NCBI GenBank assembly: GCA_031963465.1
Contig: JASSUG010000008.1
Location: 1-64,000 of the forward strand
Length of the DNA: 64,000 bases
Reading direction: 5' to 3'
DNA from: Mycoavidus cysteinexigens_B
GTDB taxonomy: Bacteria; Pseudomonadota; Gammaproteobacteria; Burkholderiales; Burkholderiaceae
Each line of letters starts with the position of its first letter. Within the stretch, counting starts at the first letter, position 1. Position numbers and translations under genes: made by a program. Below are positions 47,101-53,809 of the stretch, one piece after another. Below the pieces are notes generated by a model, which was given only the letters and a program-made list of their open reading frames with translations, did no database searches and had not been told where the DNA came from.

Positions 47101-47769
47101 TACCACCTCCGCCTTACCGAACAGTAGGTCATCGATGCCACGAAACATCGTTGCATAGGACACCACTGTACCCAAGGCCCCGCTACTCGCCAACAAAGCT
47201 CGACCACTTGGTGTCAATCGAAAACCAGCCACACCCACCTGCCCCCAGCCACGCTGAACGAACAAAGCCTGAATGGCTTGTAACGCAGCTATTGATAGTG
47301 TGTTTGGCTGAGCCTGTTCGAGCACGCTACTGCCTAGTGTCGACAGCTTAGCCAGCAAGGGCGCCAACAAGGCACCATCCAACACGCTCACTACCGCCGG
47401 ATCAGCGCCAGCCCAGCCCGCGCCACAGCGCTCAAGCCAGTGCAACAAGCGCTCGAACTGTTCAGCCTCCAACGCATGCGCCATCGACAGGTATATCAAA
47501 TCTGCCAGATCGTTCGGCAACTGCCGGGCAAGGACGGCGCCTTTAGCCGCCTCATACCGGTCCGGTTCAACCCATTCTATCCAGCCCAATTCATATAAGA
47601 GCCGAAGTGCTGCATGCAAGTGTCCCACGTTGCCCCGGCAGCGTGACGCCAGTTTCTTGAGCGTCATCGGCCGCGATGACATCACCTCGAAAACTCCATG
47701 CCGCGCAAATGCGCTAATCACAGGCGTTGCAACCCATCCATTGGCAAATCCGTTGATGACATCTAGCAT
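35134..47769 (-). CDS. trans-AT type I polyketide synthase with MT-GNAT loading region
   Basis: 4211 residues. Domains with rough positions: winged-helix/lid plus class I methyltransferase 1-480 (DMGCGDGS near 273); GNAT 500-680 (LFVAPEMQGRGFSDAL); ACP near 757 (MGLSSLE); KS1 832-1250 (Cys near 1000, HGTGT, IGHLE); DH1 1430-1700 (HVVQGERVVP, DGALQ); ACP near 1790 (YGVDSI); ER 1888-2210; KS2 2230-2643 (Cys near 2389); twin ACPs near 2880 and 3020; DH2 about 3110-3360; KR 3500-3800 (GGAGGLG, FFSSVQSF); C-methyltransferase about 3880-4180 (EIGAGTGGT). No acyltransferase is present, so malonyl units must come from a separate enzyme not found here. The start recalls the MT-GNAT loading modules of AprA and GphF, which make branched short starters. 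The last module lacks its own ACP. Confidence 0.93.
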   Translation of the reverse strand: MLDVINGFANGWVATPVISAFARHGVFEVMSSRPMTLKKLASRCRGNVGHLHAALRLLYELGWIEWVEPDRYEAAKGAVLARQLPNDLADLIYLSMAHALEAEQFERLLHWLERCGAGWAGADPAVVSVLDGALLAPLLAKLSTLGSSVLEQAQPNTLSIAALQAIQALFVQRGWGQVGVAGFRLTPSGRALLASSGALGTVVSYATMFRGIDDLLFGKAEVVFGADAQGHELHVDRTLNVTASGVQHQSHFAELDALILRIFDQYPLATQPRYVADMGCGDGSLLHRIYELIKTRSARGQALAEYPLTLIGADYNVLALESTGKTLAGLPHVLVRGDIADPQQWMVDLAAAGITDPENILHVRSFLDHDRPFLPLEDKRVARRREGLNGTGVYVSREGDEIKAAYAVQGLVEHLHRWRRVIARFGLLLLEVHCLQPATVKRLGNLTESAHFDAYHAFSGQQLVEAPIFLAAAAEAGLFPEEGISQAIPKQMDFTRISLHRLVPQPYTVRHPVRADLRRLKQLDRICQPKALHTPPAEIERRVCGLAQEQWVLEFDGQIVAVLYTQRIESIKALRGACYKDMACLHRPEGRCVQLLGLFVAPEMQGRGFSDALIGLMLAYSTTLDGVDAVVGVTRCANFMRRQEMCSFYDYIQSRNEQGQLIDPILHFHTSHGAAMREVLQGFRPQDTDNEGAGILIEYQLRSGGTAVAETEVPSALVELVTLTADQIESAVSSTVMQVLGSQRAAAYGIQVPLMEMGLSSLELLELRMLLSTRLGESLPSTFLFSYGMPEAIIGYFMAKSTVQTSAASTLSTLAPAVSVPQDHDTGWDCRRSDEAIAIIGMACRLPRNVNNPAQFWQELFEARDAVGPLPANRQRLWGNGMSPCRWQAGFLDEIDYFDAEFFRISPREAELLDPQQRLLLEVAWEAVESAAIAPATLRGTRSGVFVGMMGSDYEDVIARQGSDTDFNAHFATGSACSVAAGRLSYFFDWQGPALSIDTACSSSLVAVHTACHSLLRGECNLVLAAGVNLLLNEKRFLAYEQAGMLSPHRRCRTFDASADGYVRGEGCAAVILKRLSDAQADRDPIMAVIRGSAINQDGSSSGLTAPNQLAQQAVIEAALTQAGVAPKEIGYLEAHGTGTKLGDPIEVMAAAQVLGAGRSADQPLLIGSLKSAIGHLEAAAGIAGLIKTVLSMQHGVIPAQLHFETPNPHIPWNGLSVRIVTQAQAWPAGLKRAGISSFGFSGTNAHIIVEEYVEPQRAPTVESGPVVVVLSAKSEKRLRDQAQQLLTYLECHDEVNLADLAYTLQVGREALGVRLALVARFINELKERLSHYAQGETPQEDTYQGELKRGQETLALRRADADMQRTVEVWVAKGELGKLAQLWVQGLEVEWGQLYGQTKPQRISLPTYPFAKERYWVPQKVVQGGLERQLHPLVHRNTSDLSEQRFSTTLTGEEFFLCDHVVQGERVVPGAAQLEWARAAVALASGGEVGMAGLSVLLQEVTWLRPLVVTQPQDVHIGLEMQEDGRIGFEIYSGSGEESVVYSQGWAQLVDVGEAPRVDLEAVRGQCERTLTGEACYARFAQLGLGYGSSFQVLHELRLGDNVAVGTLRLSGEGPVGYAWAPNMLDGALQTSIGLAQDKIDAPLALPFTVAQVRQWDEMPTPAWAVVRSGADDSTAVRKLDIEIVDKTGQVTLRLSGFSTRPFLNTVAGEAALTASVASAEELPQTLDQVLPVVTTQDQINFGSQRAGTLVSHAHLASRVRQGVRQSIVQTLKLDEDQLEEDLAFAEYGVDSITGVALVNAINTQLGLNLPITALFDYVTIEQLSAHIIVVHRERLSMDSAVITEARPSSTFLIPPSPIGLRRRQRFQAPAPLLPRDAERTSPTYHRLLLMRPGTIEDLRMVEDVVAPLGEHDVRIEVRAFSLNFDDLLCVKGLHPTQPPYPFTPGFEASGVVAAVGRNVTRIAVGDAVIALTGEALGAHASALTCPQSQVFPCPAGLSFEAACALPAVVTTMIECFKKVQLKVGQHILIQTAAGGTGLIAVQLAQHAGAEIYATAGSQAKLDYLASLGVPHRINYLEEDFEMAIARLTNGRGVDVVINTLAGDALQKGLNCLAPGGHYIEIAMTSLKSARTIDLSGLSDNQTFHSVDLRKLGRSQPVVMQTAMQELARLLEQGVIHPTLSQVFTFEKVQDAYRWLENRQNIGKVVVSIPEAYRFRAREILASKAEQEPIAVIGMSGRFACMDNLQALWTALAEGKDLTQEVTRWDLSRYYQQSTSYCRHGGFLQDIDCFDPLFFNISGLEATYMDPQQRLFLEEAWRALEDAGYVGAGIAGQRCGVYVGCASGDYQNLLDSTAPAQAFWGNAGSVIPARIAYYLDLQGPAVATDTACSSSLVALHQACQGLRAGETELALAGGVFVQSTESFYLKANRAGMLSPTGHCYTFDARADGFVPGEGVGVVVLKRLSQAQADGDHIYGVILGSGVNQDGATNGITAPSAASQERLEREVYQRFGIEPSTIQLVEAHGTGTVLGDPIEFQALTQAFRGSACPQTCALGSIKSNLGHTATAAGIAGVIKILLALQHRQIPPSLHFVQSNPHIDFEHSPFYVNTKLKDWEAPAGTERRAAVSSFGFSGTNAHAVIGEAPTQAISMQQQPRYLIVLSAHTPEQLRVQAEQLVAHCQRNAVEVGAMSYTLSMGRRHFNHRLACVVQDSVQVVEKLTRWLALGKVPGVVEGCVKALQREQTVLERLGHQCLEAYGRAKSDQDAEESLAAVAELYALGVPLMLKQLYLETKPRRISLPTYPFARERYWAPAAAPTVAMPTVVTQRGLERPLNPLTPTVPPADFDAQLREKATIKFRQQVATILKVPASKIEVAEPLARYGVDSILVVQLAHEWRKTFENISTTLLFEHSSIEALVAHLMATQRKALIGWVELEDRVKVTPTVATPAVAKQPGSEYPLHPLVHRNTSTSSEQSYSTMLTSDMQLREKATIKFKQQVATTLKMPALKIEVTEPLARYGVDSILVVQLAHEWRKTFDNISTTLLFEHSSIEALVAHLMATQREALMRWVELEDRVKVTSTMATPTVATSTVLAQLGLERPLHPLVHRNTSTQSKQRYNTTLTGEEQFLRDHVVCGELVLPGVAHLEWARAAVVLASGDPVGQTVLLKDVTWLRPLRVSEPLEVHISLEMQDDGWISFEIYSDNGDDVLVYSQGQAQLAEAGEVPQMDLEAARGQCDQTLMGEAFYAQLPQRGVSLGPYYQVLSELRIGTNVVVGSLRVLGDAPVGYGWPPNLVDGALQTCVGLVPDETVRLPFAMAQVQQWGELPTEAWSVMRPGVGDSTVVRTFDVDIVDRTGRVALRLSGFSPLPPHRGTNTLQAVTVLPDPARVGELTLTPLWEAVQEMDDAWPTAGQRVALVGATGPEIAMWQEHFPQAQRFALTESDSLEKLFEWLHSNAPLEHLVWWVPSSDVLTMRIGFRLIKALLALEYGSRALGLTVVTRQAQAVWPGEAIDATAAGIHGLIGSLAKEYAHWRVRLLDVPAHEDPPLAWLLGQLADSRGGARAYRHGQGYRQRLVPCTLPAAMESAYRTGGVYVVLGGAGGLGVALSEYLIRHYRAQVVWLGRRAPDDTIEQQCARLGALGPTPLYLQADATNRDSLELAHKVIRQRFGAIHGVVHAAIVLADRSLAQMDEATFEAAWSAKVATTEHLCEVFSQEPLDWLVFFSSVQSFMKAPGQSNYAAGCCFADAFAQGMRDRPYPVKVMHWGYWGSVGVVASASYRERMAQMGIGSIESPEAMEVLEQLLAGPLNTLAFVKTTQTAVADALLGVARNETAMAALVAPAVELPQTLGQELPVVMAQDQIDFDVQLAPLLLAQLKAVGWLAKDAHPSAPYARWREHSLRLLEARGLLSQASADPAELWVQWEAYYNAVHNDPALRARVCLVDTTLRALPAVLRGDQKATEVLFPQGQLHLVEGVYRDHPVADYFNAVLVERLVECVRARLHADPKTKLRIVEIGAGTGGTSALVFEQLAAYALQIEEYAYTDLSPVFLLHAQEHYAAPYLQTKRLDIERAPSEQGFEVGRYDIVIAANVLHATRDIRHTVRHVKALLKGNGLLLLNELTDMGLFAHLTFGLLEGWWLAEDCELRMEGTPGLMPQTWQQVLEAEGFGTVRFPAEAAHGLGQQIVEAFSDGVVWKSGESEHVGESSTSIDAKLVA
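36190..36260. repeat. duplicated interdomain linker, copy before the C-methyltransferase
   Basis: The stretch encoding LPQTLGQELPVV and QDQIDF matches 42545-42605 (LPQTLDQVLPVV, QDQINF) at both DNA and protein level. One copy precedes the first module's ACP; this one precedes the terminal methyltransferase. It marks a past exchange between modules. Confidence 0.7.
38404..39240 (-). repeat. 423-bp tandem duplication creating twin ACP domains
   Basis: Two nearly identical units lie head to tail with an offset of 423 bp (141 codons), as judged from the shared GTTGACGTGTTGCGGTGGAC at 38444 and 38867. Each unit encodes an ACP (ARYGVDSILVV … LFEHSSIEALVAHLMATQ) plus the linker. Between the two ACPs lies LHPLVHRNTS, the opening of a DH domain, cut off after about 22 residues. 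The same opening begins the real DH2. The seam shows that unequal recombination copied 'ACP + start of DH'. Confidence 0.9.
42519..42540. repeat. perfect 22-bp palindrome inside the PKS gene
   Basis: GGGTCCCAGCG is followed directly by its exact reverse complement. It lies in the linker between DH1 and the following ACP, near the duplicated LPQTL linker. It may be a recombination scar or chance; it is within coding sequence (SQRAGT). Confidence 0.6.
42545..42605. repeat. duplicated interdomain linker, copy before ACP of module 1
   Basis: Partner of 36190-36260. It encodes LPQTLDQVLPVV and QDQINF just upstream of the first elongation module's ACP. Confidence 0.7.
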
Positions 47770-48353
47770 AATGCGGCTCTCATTTAATTGTTATGGACGA
47801 ACAACCAATCACTCAGCTAAAAAACTCACTCCTCTTCATCACTGTCATTTCTCAGCATGAAGGATGCCTCAAGTTTCTAAAATTTTACTTTATTTTTCAT
47901 TTTCACAACTATTTTTATTGGATTGACGACGAGCCCTTAATTTTGCTAATAGTTCATAAATGGGCGCTTTTTTATAGCGCGATTTCTCTGCTATGAGGCG
48001 CTGCGATAAATAGGCTGATAGTAGCCTAAGCAAAGGCTAAGCTTATATTCGAGCCGTTAATTAACCCTGGCAACGGTGACTACTCTTATTCAAGCACAAC
48101 CGAGGCACTGCGTACTAGAGGCTTTTCGAGTGACCCCTCAATAAAAATTCTCTAAGTTAAGCATTTTTCTTTACTATAAAGTAGAAGTGTTCTACTATTT
48201 ATTTGCTAACTTTCGTGGAAATGATGACATACCCCAAAACAAAAAATGACTCTGCATAATTGTAGTTTAAACTTAGGGCGTTCTAATAAATATCGAATCG
48301 TCTCGAATCTTGCTGCCGATTCTGATATTTAACCGCCGAGGAGATAATTGAAA
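47770..48353. promoter_or_regulatory. divergent control region between PKS and SDR
   Basis: About 580 bp, AT-rich, with no convincing gene. It must contain the promoters for the 21-kb minus-strand biosynthetic unit and for the SDR. Small inverted repeats are visible (GGCGC…GCGC near 47965-47985; AGGCT…AGCCT near 48014-48029). A small plus-strand frame at 47793-47996 is hydrophobic and aromatic-rich and looks like chance. No regulator gene lies inside the cluster. Confidence 0.45.
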
Positions 48354-49121
48354 ATGATATATGACAAATCAGAATTTAGTGGAAAAGTGGCGCTAGTTAC
48401 AGGTGGTACGAGCGGCATTGGCTATGCGGCAGTACTTGCGTTGGCACAAGTTGGCGCAACAGTAATTTTCGCGGGACGGCGTGAAATAGAAGGCGCCGCC
48501 TTGGAGGAAAAAATACGTTCGTTGAATGGTATCGGATGCTTCGTCAGAGCAGACGTTAGCCGTGAAGCCGATATTGTCAATCTGATTAATTTCATTACAA
48601 CAAAATTTGGCCGCCTTGACATTGCATTTAATAACGCAGGTATCCTACTGGAGCGTGCCGTCACTGATACTTCGTTTGAAGATTACCGGCAAATATTCGA
48701 TGTGAATTTCTGGGGTGTGATGGCGGCGATGAAGCACGAAATTGCCACCATGCTGGGCAATGGCGGCGGGACGATTATCAACACCAGCAGTATTGTTGGC
48801 CATGTCGGGTTTCCTGGTTTTAGTGTCTACGGTGCATCAAAACATGCCATTGAAGGACTCACGAAAGCAGCAGCATTAGAGTATGCTCAGAACGGAATAC
48901 GTGTGAACGCCATAGCACCCGCTCTCGTTGAAACGCCAATGATGGATCTCTATATCGGTAAACAAAGTGAAACACGAAACCAGTATACCTCTATGCATCC
49001 AAACGGCCGTCTAGGTGTACCGGATGATGTGGCCAATGCGCTTCTTTTCTTATGTTCATCGGCATCCTCTTTTATAACAGGCGAGTCGCTAAAGGTCGAT
49101 GGGGGATGGACTGCACGATGA
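48354..49121 (+). CDS. FabG-like short-chain dehydrogenase/reductase
   Basis: 255 residues from the ATG at 48354, which sits nine bases after GAGGAGA; a TTG two codons earlier is less well spaced. The classical SDR motifs are all present: TGGTSGIG (NAD(P) binding), NNAG, the catalytic serine in NTSSIVG, YGASK (Tyr/Lys), and the C-terminal SLKVDGGWTA. It is divergent from the PKS across a shared control region. Because the first PKS extension module has DH and ER but no KR, this protein is a candidate trans-acting ketoreductase or a tailoring enzyme. That role is inference. Confidence 0.88.
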   Translation: MIYDKSEFSGKVALVTGGTSGIGYAAVLALAQVGATVIFAGRREIEGAALEEKIRSLNGIGCFVRADVSREADIVNLINFITTKFGRLDIAFNNAGILLERAVTDTSFEDYRQIFDVNFWGVMAAMKHEIATMLGNGGGTIINTSSIVGHVGFPGFSVYGASKHAIEGLTKAAALEYAQNGIRVNAIAPALVETPMMDLYIGKQSETRNQYTSMHPNGRLGVPDDVANALLFLCSSASSFITGESLKVDGGWTAR

Positions 49122-49216
49122 CCTGCTTCCCGGGTGCAGCTGTCCTAGCCAATACTTGATCTGACAGACGCCCGTTTTAGGTCACATCTAAAATAGATTT
49201 GCTATCAATAAAAGTC

Positions 49217-50524
49217 TTAATGCAGCTTCACCCGTGGCGAAATTGAGCGGCGTAACCAATGCGCCACCGTATCCGTTGCCATGCGTATAAAACCATGTAA
49301 CGCAGCAATATGCAGCCGATACAATGACATATACATAAAACGCGCAAACAGTCCCTCAATAAATAAACTGCCGCCCATCACCCCGCCCATTAAATGACCT
49401 ACCGCACTAAAATGGCCTAGCGAAACCAGTGAGCCAAAATCACGATAACTAAAATTAGGCAGCGGCGCAGCTTTAAGCCGGCGCGTTAATGCGCGTCGCA
49501 AAAAATTGGCCTGCTGATGTGCAGCTTGCGCGCGCGGGGGGATGGTTGTGTTCTGCTCCGGCCACGGACAGCTGGCACAGTCGCCAAAGGCAAAAATGTC
49601 AGGATCGGTTTCAGTTTGCAGCGTGGCACGGACCTTCAACTGACCCCGTGGATTCGTTGCCAACCCATCCAACTGACTGAGTATGGCGGGTGCTTTAATG
49701 CCCGCGGCCCAGACGGTGAGATCTACGGGTAGAGTTTTGCCGCTCGCCGTGCACAGTGCTTTATCCGAGACATTGGCCACTTGCTCGTTCACCATGATTT
49801 CAACATTGAGTTTAGCCAGCAAAGCCGTGGTTGCTTTTGAGACATGTTCAGACAAAGCCGGCAAGATGCGTGGCCCCGCTTCGATAAGCACGATACGGAT
49901 ATCATGCTTGGGGTCCAATGGGTGTAAACCATAGGTGGCTAATATTTGGGCGGTTTGACGCAATTGAGCCGAGAGTTCAACGCCAGTTGCGCCTCCGCCA
50001 ACGATCGCAATTTGGATCCGCGGCCGTGCTTCAGAACTACCGGGGTTTGCATAAGCGCGCATGCATGCAGCCAGTAAACGACGATGACACGCTTGTGCTT
50101 GCGCCGCAGTATCCAACGCCTGCGCGTATTGCTGAGCACCGGCTACCCCAAAAAAATGCGTGGTGCTGCCGATGGCTATCACGAGGGTGTCATACGCCAA
50201 CTCGCGAGAAGGCAATAATTCAGAGCCATCAAGGTCATGCACCGCGGCCAGCGTAATCGTCTTGGCGCCACGATTAAGACCGCTCAAGGCACCGAGTTGA
50301 AAGTTAAAATGATGCCAATGTGCTTGGGCCGCGTACTCAAGCTGATGCATAAATGGATCCATGCTACCGGCAGCAACTTCATGCAGGAGCGGCTTCCAAA
50401 GATGGGTCGGGTTGCGGTCAACCAAAACAATTTGGGCGGTTTGGCGGGCGCCAAGACGGTTACCTAGGCGGGTTGCAAGCTCAAGCCCGCCGGCACCGCC
50501 CCCCACGATCACGATGCGATGCAT
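49217..50524 (-). CDS. ndh: type II NADH dehydrogenase
   Basis: 435 residues. There are two dinucleotide folds: IVIVGGGAGGLELATRLG at the N-terminus for FAD and IAIVGGGATGVELS near 170 for NADH. The VWAAGIKA and FAFGDCA segments are typical. The C-terminal part is amphipathic and attaches to the membrane. The enzyme passes electrons from NADH to quinone without pumping protons. A GAGGG site precedes the ATG. It marks the return to ordinary chromosomal genes beyond the biosynthetic cluster. Confidence 0.94.
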   Translation of the reverse strand: MHRIVIVGGGAGGLELATRLGNRLGARQTAQIVLVDRNPTHLWKPLLHEVAAGSMDPFMHQLEYAAQAHWHHFNFQLGALSGLNRGAKTITLAAVHDLDGSELLPSRELAYDTLVIAIGSTTHFFGVAGAQQYAQALDTAAQAQACHRRLLAACMRAYANPGSSEARPRIQIAIVGGGATGVELSAQLRQTAQILATYGLHPLDPKHDIRIVLIEAGPRILPALSEHVSKATTALLAKLNVEIMVNEQVANVSDKALCTASGKTLPVDLTVWAAGIKAPAILSQLDGLATNPRGQLKVRATLQTETDPDIFAFGDCASCPWPEQNTTIPPRAQAAHQQANFLRRALTRRLKAAPLPNFSYRDFGSLVSLGHFSAVGHLMGGVMGGSLFIEGLFARFMYMSLYRLHIAALHGFIRMATDTVAHWLRRSISPRVKLH

Positions 50525-50583
50525 ATATTTTCAACCCTCAAGGACGAAATCCAGGTGATACGAATGAAGTATACATTTGTTTT

Positions 50584-53340
50584 CTAATGCGCTTCCTCCC
50601 AATTGGCCCCGATCCCCACGTCAACCACCAATGGCACACGCAATTGCGCGACTTTACACATGAGCGCCGGCAAACACTCCTGCACTTCAGCCAATTCAGC
50701 AGACGGCACTTCAAGTACCAGTTCATCGTGCACTTGCATAATCAGCTTCGATTGCCGTGCCGTTGCCTCTAGCCACTGTTGCACAGCAACCATCGAGAGC
50801 TTGATTAAATCGGCTGCGGTGCCTTGCATTGGCGCATTAATTGCCGCCCGTTCAGCCGCCTGACGGCGCGGCCCACTGCCGCCATTAATCTCAGGTAACC
50901 ACAAGCGTCGGCCGAAGACGGTTTCAACATACCCGTGCTCTTTTGCGCGCACCCGGGTTTCTTCCATATAACGCGCGACTCCCGGATAGCGATTGAAATA
51001 GCGGTCGATATAGACCTTGGCCGCATCACGCGACAGACCCAGGTTTGACGCCAGCCCAAATACGCTCATGCCATAAATCAGGCCAAAATTAATCGTCTTG
51101 GCGACGCGCCGCTGGTCATCAGAGACCTGCTGCGGCTCACAGCCAAAAATCTCGCCAGCACTGGCACGATGAATGTCTTCACCACGCGCAAAAGCACCGA
51201 GTAAATTCTCATCGCCTGAGATATGAGCCATAATCCGCAGTTCAATTTGCGAATAATCCGCCGACACAATGTGCTGTCCAGGCGCGGCAATAAAGGCTGC
51301 ACGAATGCGCCGCCCTTCGCTAGTGCGCACCGGAATGTTTTGTAAATTGGGTTCATTTGAAGCCAGCCGCCCGGTCACGGCGACGGCCTGGGCATAATTC
51401 GTATGCACCCGCCCCGTTTGGGGGTTGACCATTTTGGGCAGTTTATCGGTATAGGTTGATTTGAGTTTCGACAGCGTACGATGGTCAAGCAGCAGTTTAG
51501 GTAACGGATAATCCGCGGCGAGCTTTTGCAGTACTTCTTCATCCGTTGAAGGCGCGCCGCCGGGCGTTTTTTTGATAATCGGCAACTGCAAGCGTTCAAA
51601 AAAAATCTCGCTGATTTGCTTAGGCGAACTCAAGTTAAATGGGCCACCGGCTAAGGTATGCGCTTCTTGTTCCAATTGCATCAAACGTATGCCCAACTCA
51701 TGGCTTTGTTGAGCGAGTAACTGAGTATCGATTAAGACACCGTTACGCTCCATCACTCGCAAGACGCGCGCAACTGGCATTTCGATCTCGCGATAGATAT
51801 GCAGCAAACCGGGCTCTTTCGACACTTGCGGATAAAGCGCATGATGCAAACGTAGCGTCACATCTGCATCCTCTGCGGCATAGGGCATTGCATGCTCAAG
51901 CGGCACTTGATCAAAACCAATTTGGGCCGCGCCTTTGCCGCACACGTCTATATATTTAATCGTGGTGAGGCCAAGGTGGCGCAGCGCTAGGCTGTCCATA
52001 TCGTGGCTACGATGCGATTCGAGTACGTATGATTCAAGCAAGGTGTCATGTTCTATGCCAGCCAATACAATGCCATAATTAAATAGCACCTGCTCATCAT
52101 ATTTCATGTGCTGTCCAACTTTCTTTTTAGCTGGATTCTGTAGCCACTCTGTTAACCGCGCGAGGACCTCATCACGTGGCAATTGGGTGACATGAGCATC
52201 GATATCGGGTCCCCGATGAGCCAGCGGAAGATACGCTGCATGACCCGCTTCGACTGAGAACGAAAGGCCAACCAACTGCGCACGCAGCGGATCAAGTGAC
52301 GTGGTTTCAGTATCAAAAGCGGTTAATTCGGCGGCATTGATTTTTTCTAACCAGGTATCAAATTGCGCCCAGCTGAGTATGCTCTCGTAATCAGGGGTTA
52401 TTTCCAATGCTGGTGCGGCTAGACTGCTAGGGCCGCCGTTATCGGGTGCGCTGACGCCCGCGCTGGCTAATTCATTTAACCAGCTTTTGAAACCGTAATG
52501 CGTGAATACATCAAGGAGTTCCGCTTGAGCTTCGGCGCGCGTTGCCAGCGAGGCTTCGATTGATTCAATGTGTGGCTCAAGCGAGCAATCCGTACATACG
52601 GTGATCAGTTTGCTTGCCAACGGCAAAAAATCAAGCGCGCGGCGCAAGTTTTCCCCCACGGCCCCGGTGATTTGGTCAGCATGTTCAACCACCCCCGCCA
52701 ATGAGCCGTATTGCGTCAGCCATTTTAGCGCCGTTTTAGGGCCGCATTTTTCAACCCCTGGCACATTGTCCGAGGTGTCTCCAATTAATGCCAAGTAATC
52801 GACAATTAATGCTGGCGGCACGCCAAATTTGTCAGCGACCCCGGCTTCATCCAGCAGTTCATTGCTCATGGTGTTGACCAGCGTAATTTGGCTTGTCACC
52901 AACTGTGCGAGATCTTTGTCGCCGGTCGAGATCACGACTTTCATGCCAGCCTGCTCGGCTTGCCGGGCCAAGGTACCAATCACATCGTCGGCCTCGACCC
53001 CATCCACCATCAGTAACGGCCAGCCTAAAGCACGCACGACGCGGTGAATAGGTTCAATCTGCCGCACCAAGTCTTCAGGCATCGAGGAGCGCTGGGCTTT
53101 GTATTCGGGATACCAGTCATCTCGAAAGGTTTTACCTTTAGCATCAAACACGCACGCGCTGTACTCTGCCGGGTTGTCTTTGCGCAGGCGCCGCAGCATA
53201 TTGATCATGCCATATAGCGCGCCAGTCGGTTCCGCGTTGGGGCTGCGCAAATTGGGCAAGGCATGATAGGCACGATACAAATAACTTGAACCATCGACCA
53301 GTAATAGGGTCCGGCCTTTTAGATTGGATTGCACAGACAT
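50584..53340 (-). CDS. polA: DNA polymerase I
   Basis: About 918 residues from the ATG at 53340 (MSVQSNLKGRTLLLVDGSSYLYRAYHALPN); the frame runs 30 codons further upstream without family similarity. Residues 1-300 are the 5'-3' nuclease (STGDKDLAQLV). About 310-500 is the 3'-5' exonuclease, with its DxE pair kept (FDTETTSL), so proofreading is likely. The remainder is the polymerase, with motif A SADYSQIELR, motif B RRVAKTINFGLIYGMS and motif C VHDELVLEVP. It serves in Okazaki-fragment processing and repair. It is divergent from the LOG remnant. Confidence 0.97.
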   Translation of the reverse strand: MSVQSNLKGRTLLLVDGSSYLYRAYHALPNLRSPNAEPTGALYGMINMLRRLRKDNPAEYSACVFDAKGKTFRDDWYPEYKAQRSSMPEDLVRQIEPIHRVVRALGWPLLMVDGVEADDVIGTLARQAEQAGMKVVISTGDKDLAQLVTSQITLVNTMSNELLDEAGVADKFGVPPALIVDYLALIGDTSDNVPGVEKCGPKTALKWLTQYGSLAGVVEHADQITGAVGENLRRALDFLPLASKLITVCTDCSLEPHIESIEASLATRAEAQAELLDVFTHYGFKSWLNELASAGVSAPDNGGPSSLAAPALEITPDYESILSWAQFDTWLEKINAAELTAFDTETTSLDPLRAQLVGLSFSVEAGHAAYLPLAHRGPDIDAHVTQLPRDEVLARLTEWLQNPAKKKVGQHMKYDEQVLFNYGIVLAGIEHDTLLESYVLESHRSHDMDSLALRHLGLTTIKYIDVCGKGAAQIGFDQVPLEHAMPYAAEDADVTLRLHHALYPQVSKEPGLLHIYREIEMPVARVLRVMERNGVLIDTQLLAQQSHELGIRLMQLEQEAHTLAGGPFNLSSPKQISEIFFERLQLPIIKKTPGGAPSTDEEVLQKLAADYPLPKLLLDHRTLSKLKSTYTDKLPKMVNPQTGRVHTNYAQAVAVTGRLASNEPNLQNIPVRTSEGRRIRAAFIAAPGQHIVSADYSQIELRIMAHISGDENLLGAFARGEDIHRASAGEIFGCEPQQVSDDQRRVAKTINFGLIYGMSVFGLASNLGLSRDAAKVYIDRYFNRYPGVARYMEETRVRAKEHGYVETVFGRRLWLPEINGGSGPRRQAAERAAINAPMQGTAADLIKLSMVAVQQWLEATARQSKLIMQVHDELVLEVPSAELAEVQECLPALMCKVAQLRVPLVVDVGIGANWEEAH

Positions 53341-53363
53341 ATGAATACGATAACAATAGAAAA

Positions 53364-53537
53364 ATGATACCAAGCTTGCGCGCACTCGCAGAGCAAGAGC
53401 ACGCCACCGCCAAAAAAGCGCGGGCATCATGGCAAATGGTTATGATTATGGCAGAGTTCATCGAAGCCACCGAAGATCTGTCGGAAATTCGGCCAGTCGT
53501 TTGTATTTATGGCTCGGCACGTTTAGAGCAACTCTAG
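53364..53537 (+). pseudogene. N-terminal remnant of a LOG-family (TIGR00730) nucleotide phosphoribohydrolase
   Basis: The ATG at 53364 opens a 57-codon frame, MIPSLRALAEQEHATAKKARASW … AEFIEATEDLSEIRPVVCIYGSARL. From memory this matches the start of LOG-like proteins encoded beside polA in Burkholderia relatives. After GSARL the frame stops, and the Rossmann core with PGGxGTxxE is absent. The gene has thus lost about 80 percent of its length. The break faces the inserted phosphopantetheinyl transferase cassette. Confidence 0.75.
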
Positions 53538-53809
53538 ACCTCGCGACCATGACGATTGCCTCTGACTCGTTTACCATTGAACGACACGTGCTTGCCCGCC
53601 AGGCTCAGTAGTCCCTCTTGCTATGCACGTATGACGTTATTGTGCAATCGCTTTTTTGACCTTGCACCCGTTCTCGCGACTGTCGCAATACTCTGACTCT
53701 TACCTATCAGCCGGATCGCTTTAATCTTATATTCCAGCCTATACCATGCCATGACTCTCCGGTAGATAAACGCGTACTGCGCTTCATTAAGCAGGTTCGA
53801 GCGTCTTTT
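53538..53809. other. gap between LOG remnant and PPTase
   Basis: 272 bp with no gene I can support. A short plus-strand frame (53537-53611) continues from the LOG break but I do not recognise it. This is where the boundary of the inserted cassette should lie. Confidence 0.35.

Noticed and set aside
35134..47769. A cis acyltransferase domain in the PKS
   Set aside because: No GHSxG acyltransferase motif is found in either KS-DH linker. The linkers end in LPTYPFAKERYW, as usual after KS domains of trans-AT synthases.
47793..47996. 67-codon frame in the PKS/SDR gap
   Set aside because: AT-driven, Phe-rich composition, no ribosome-binding site and no similarity I recognise.
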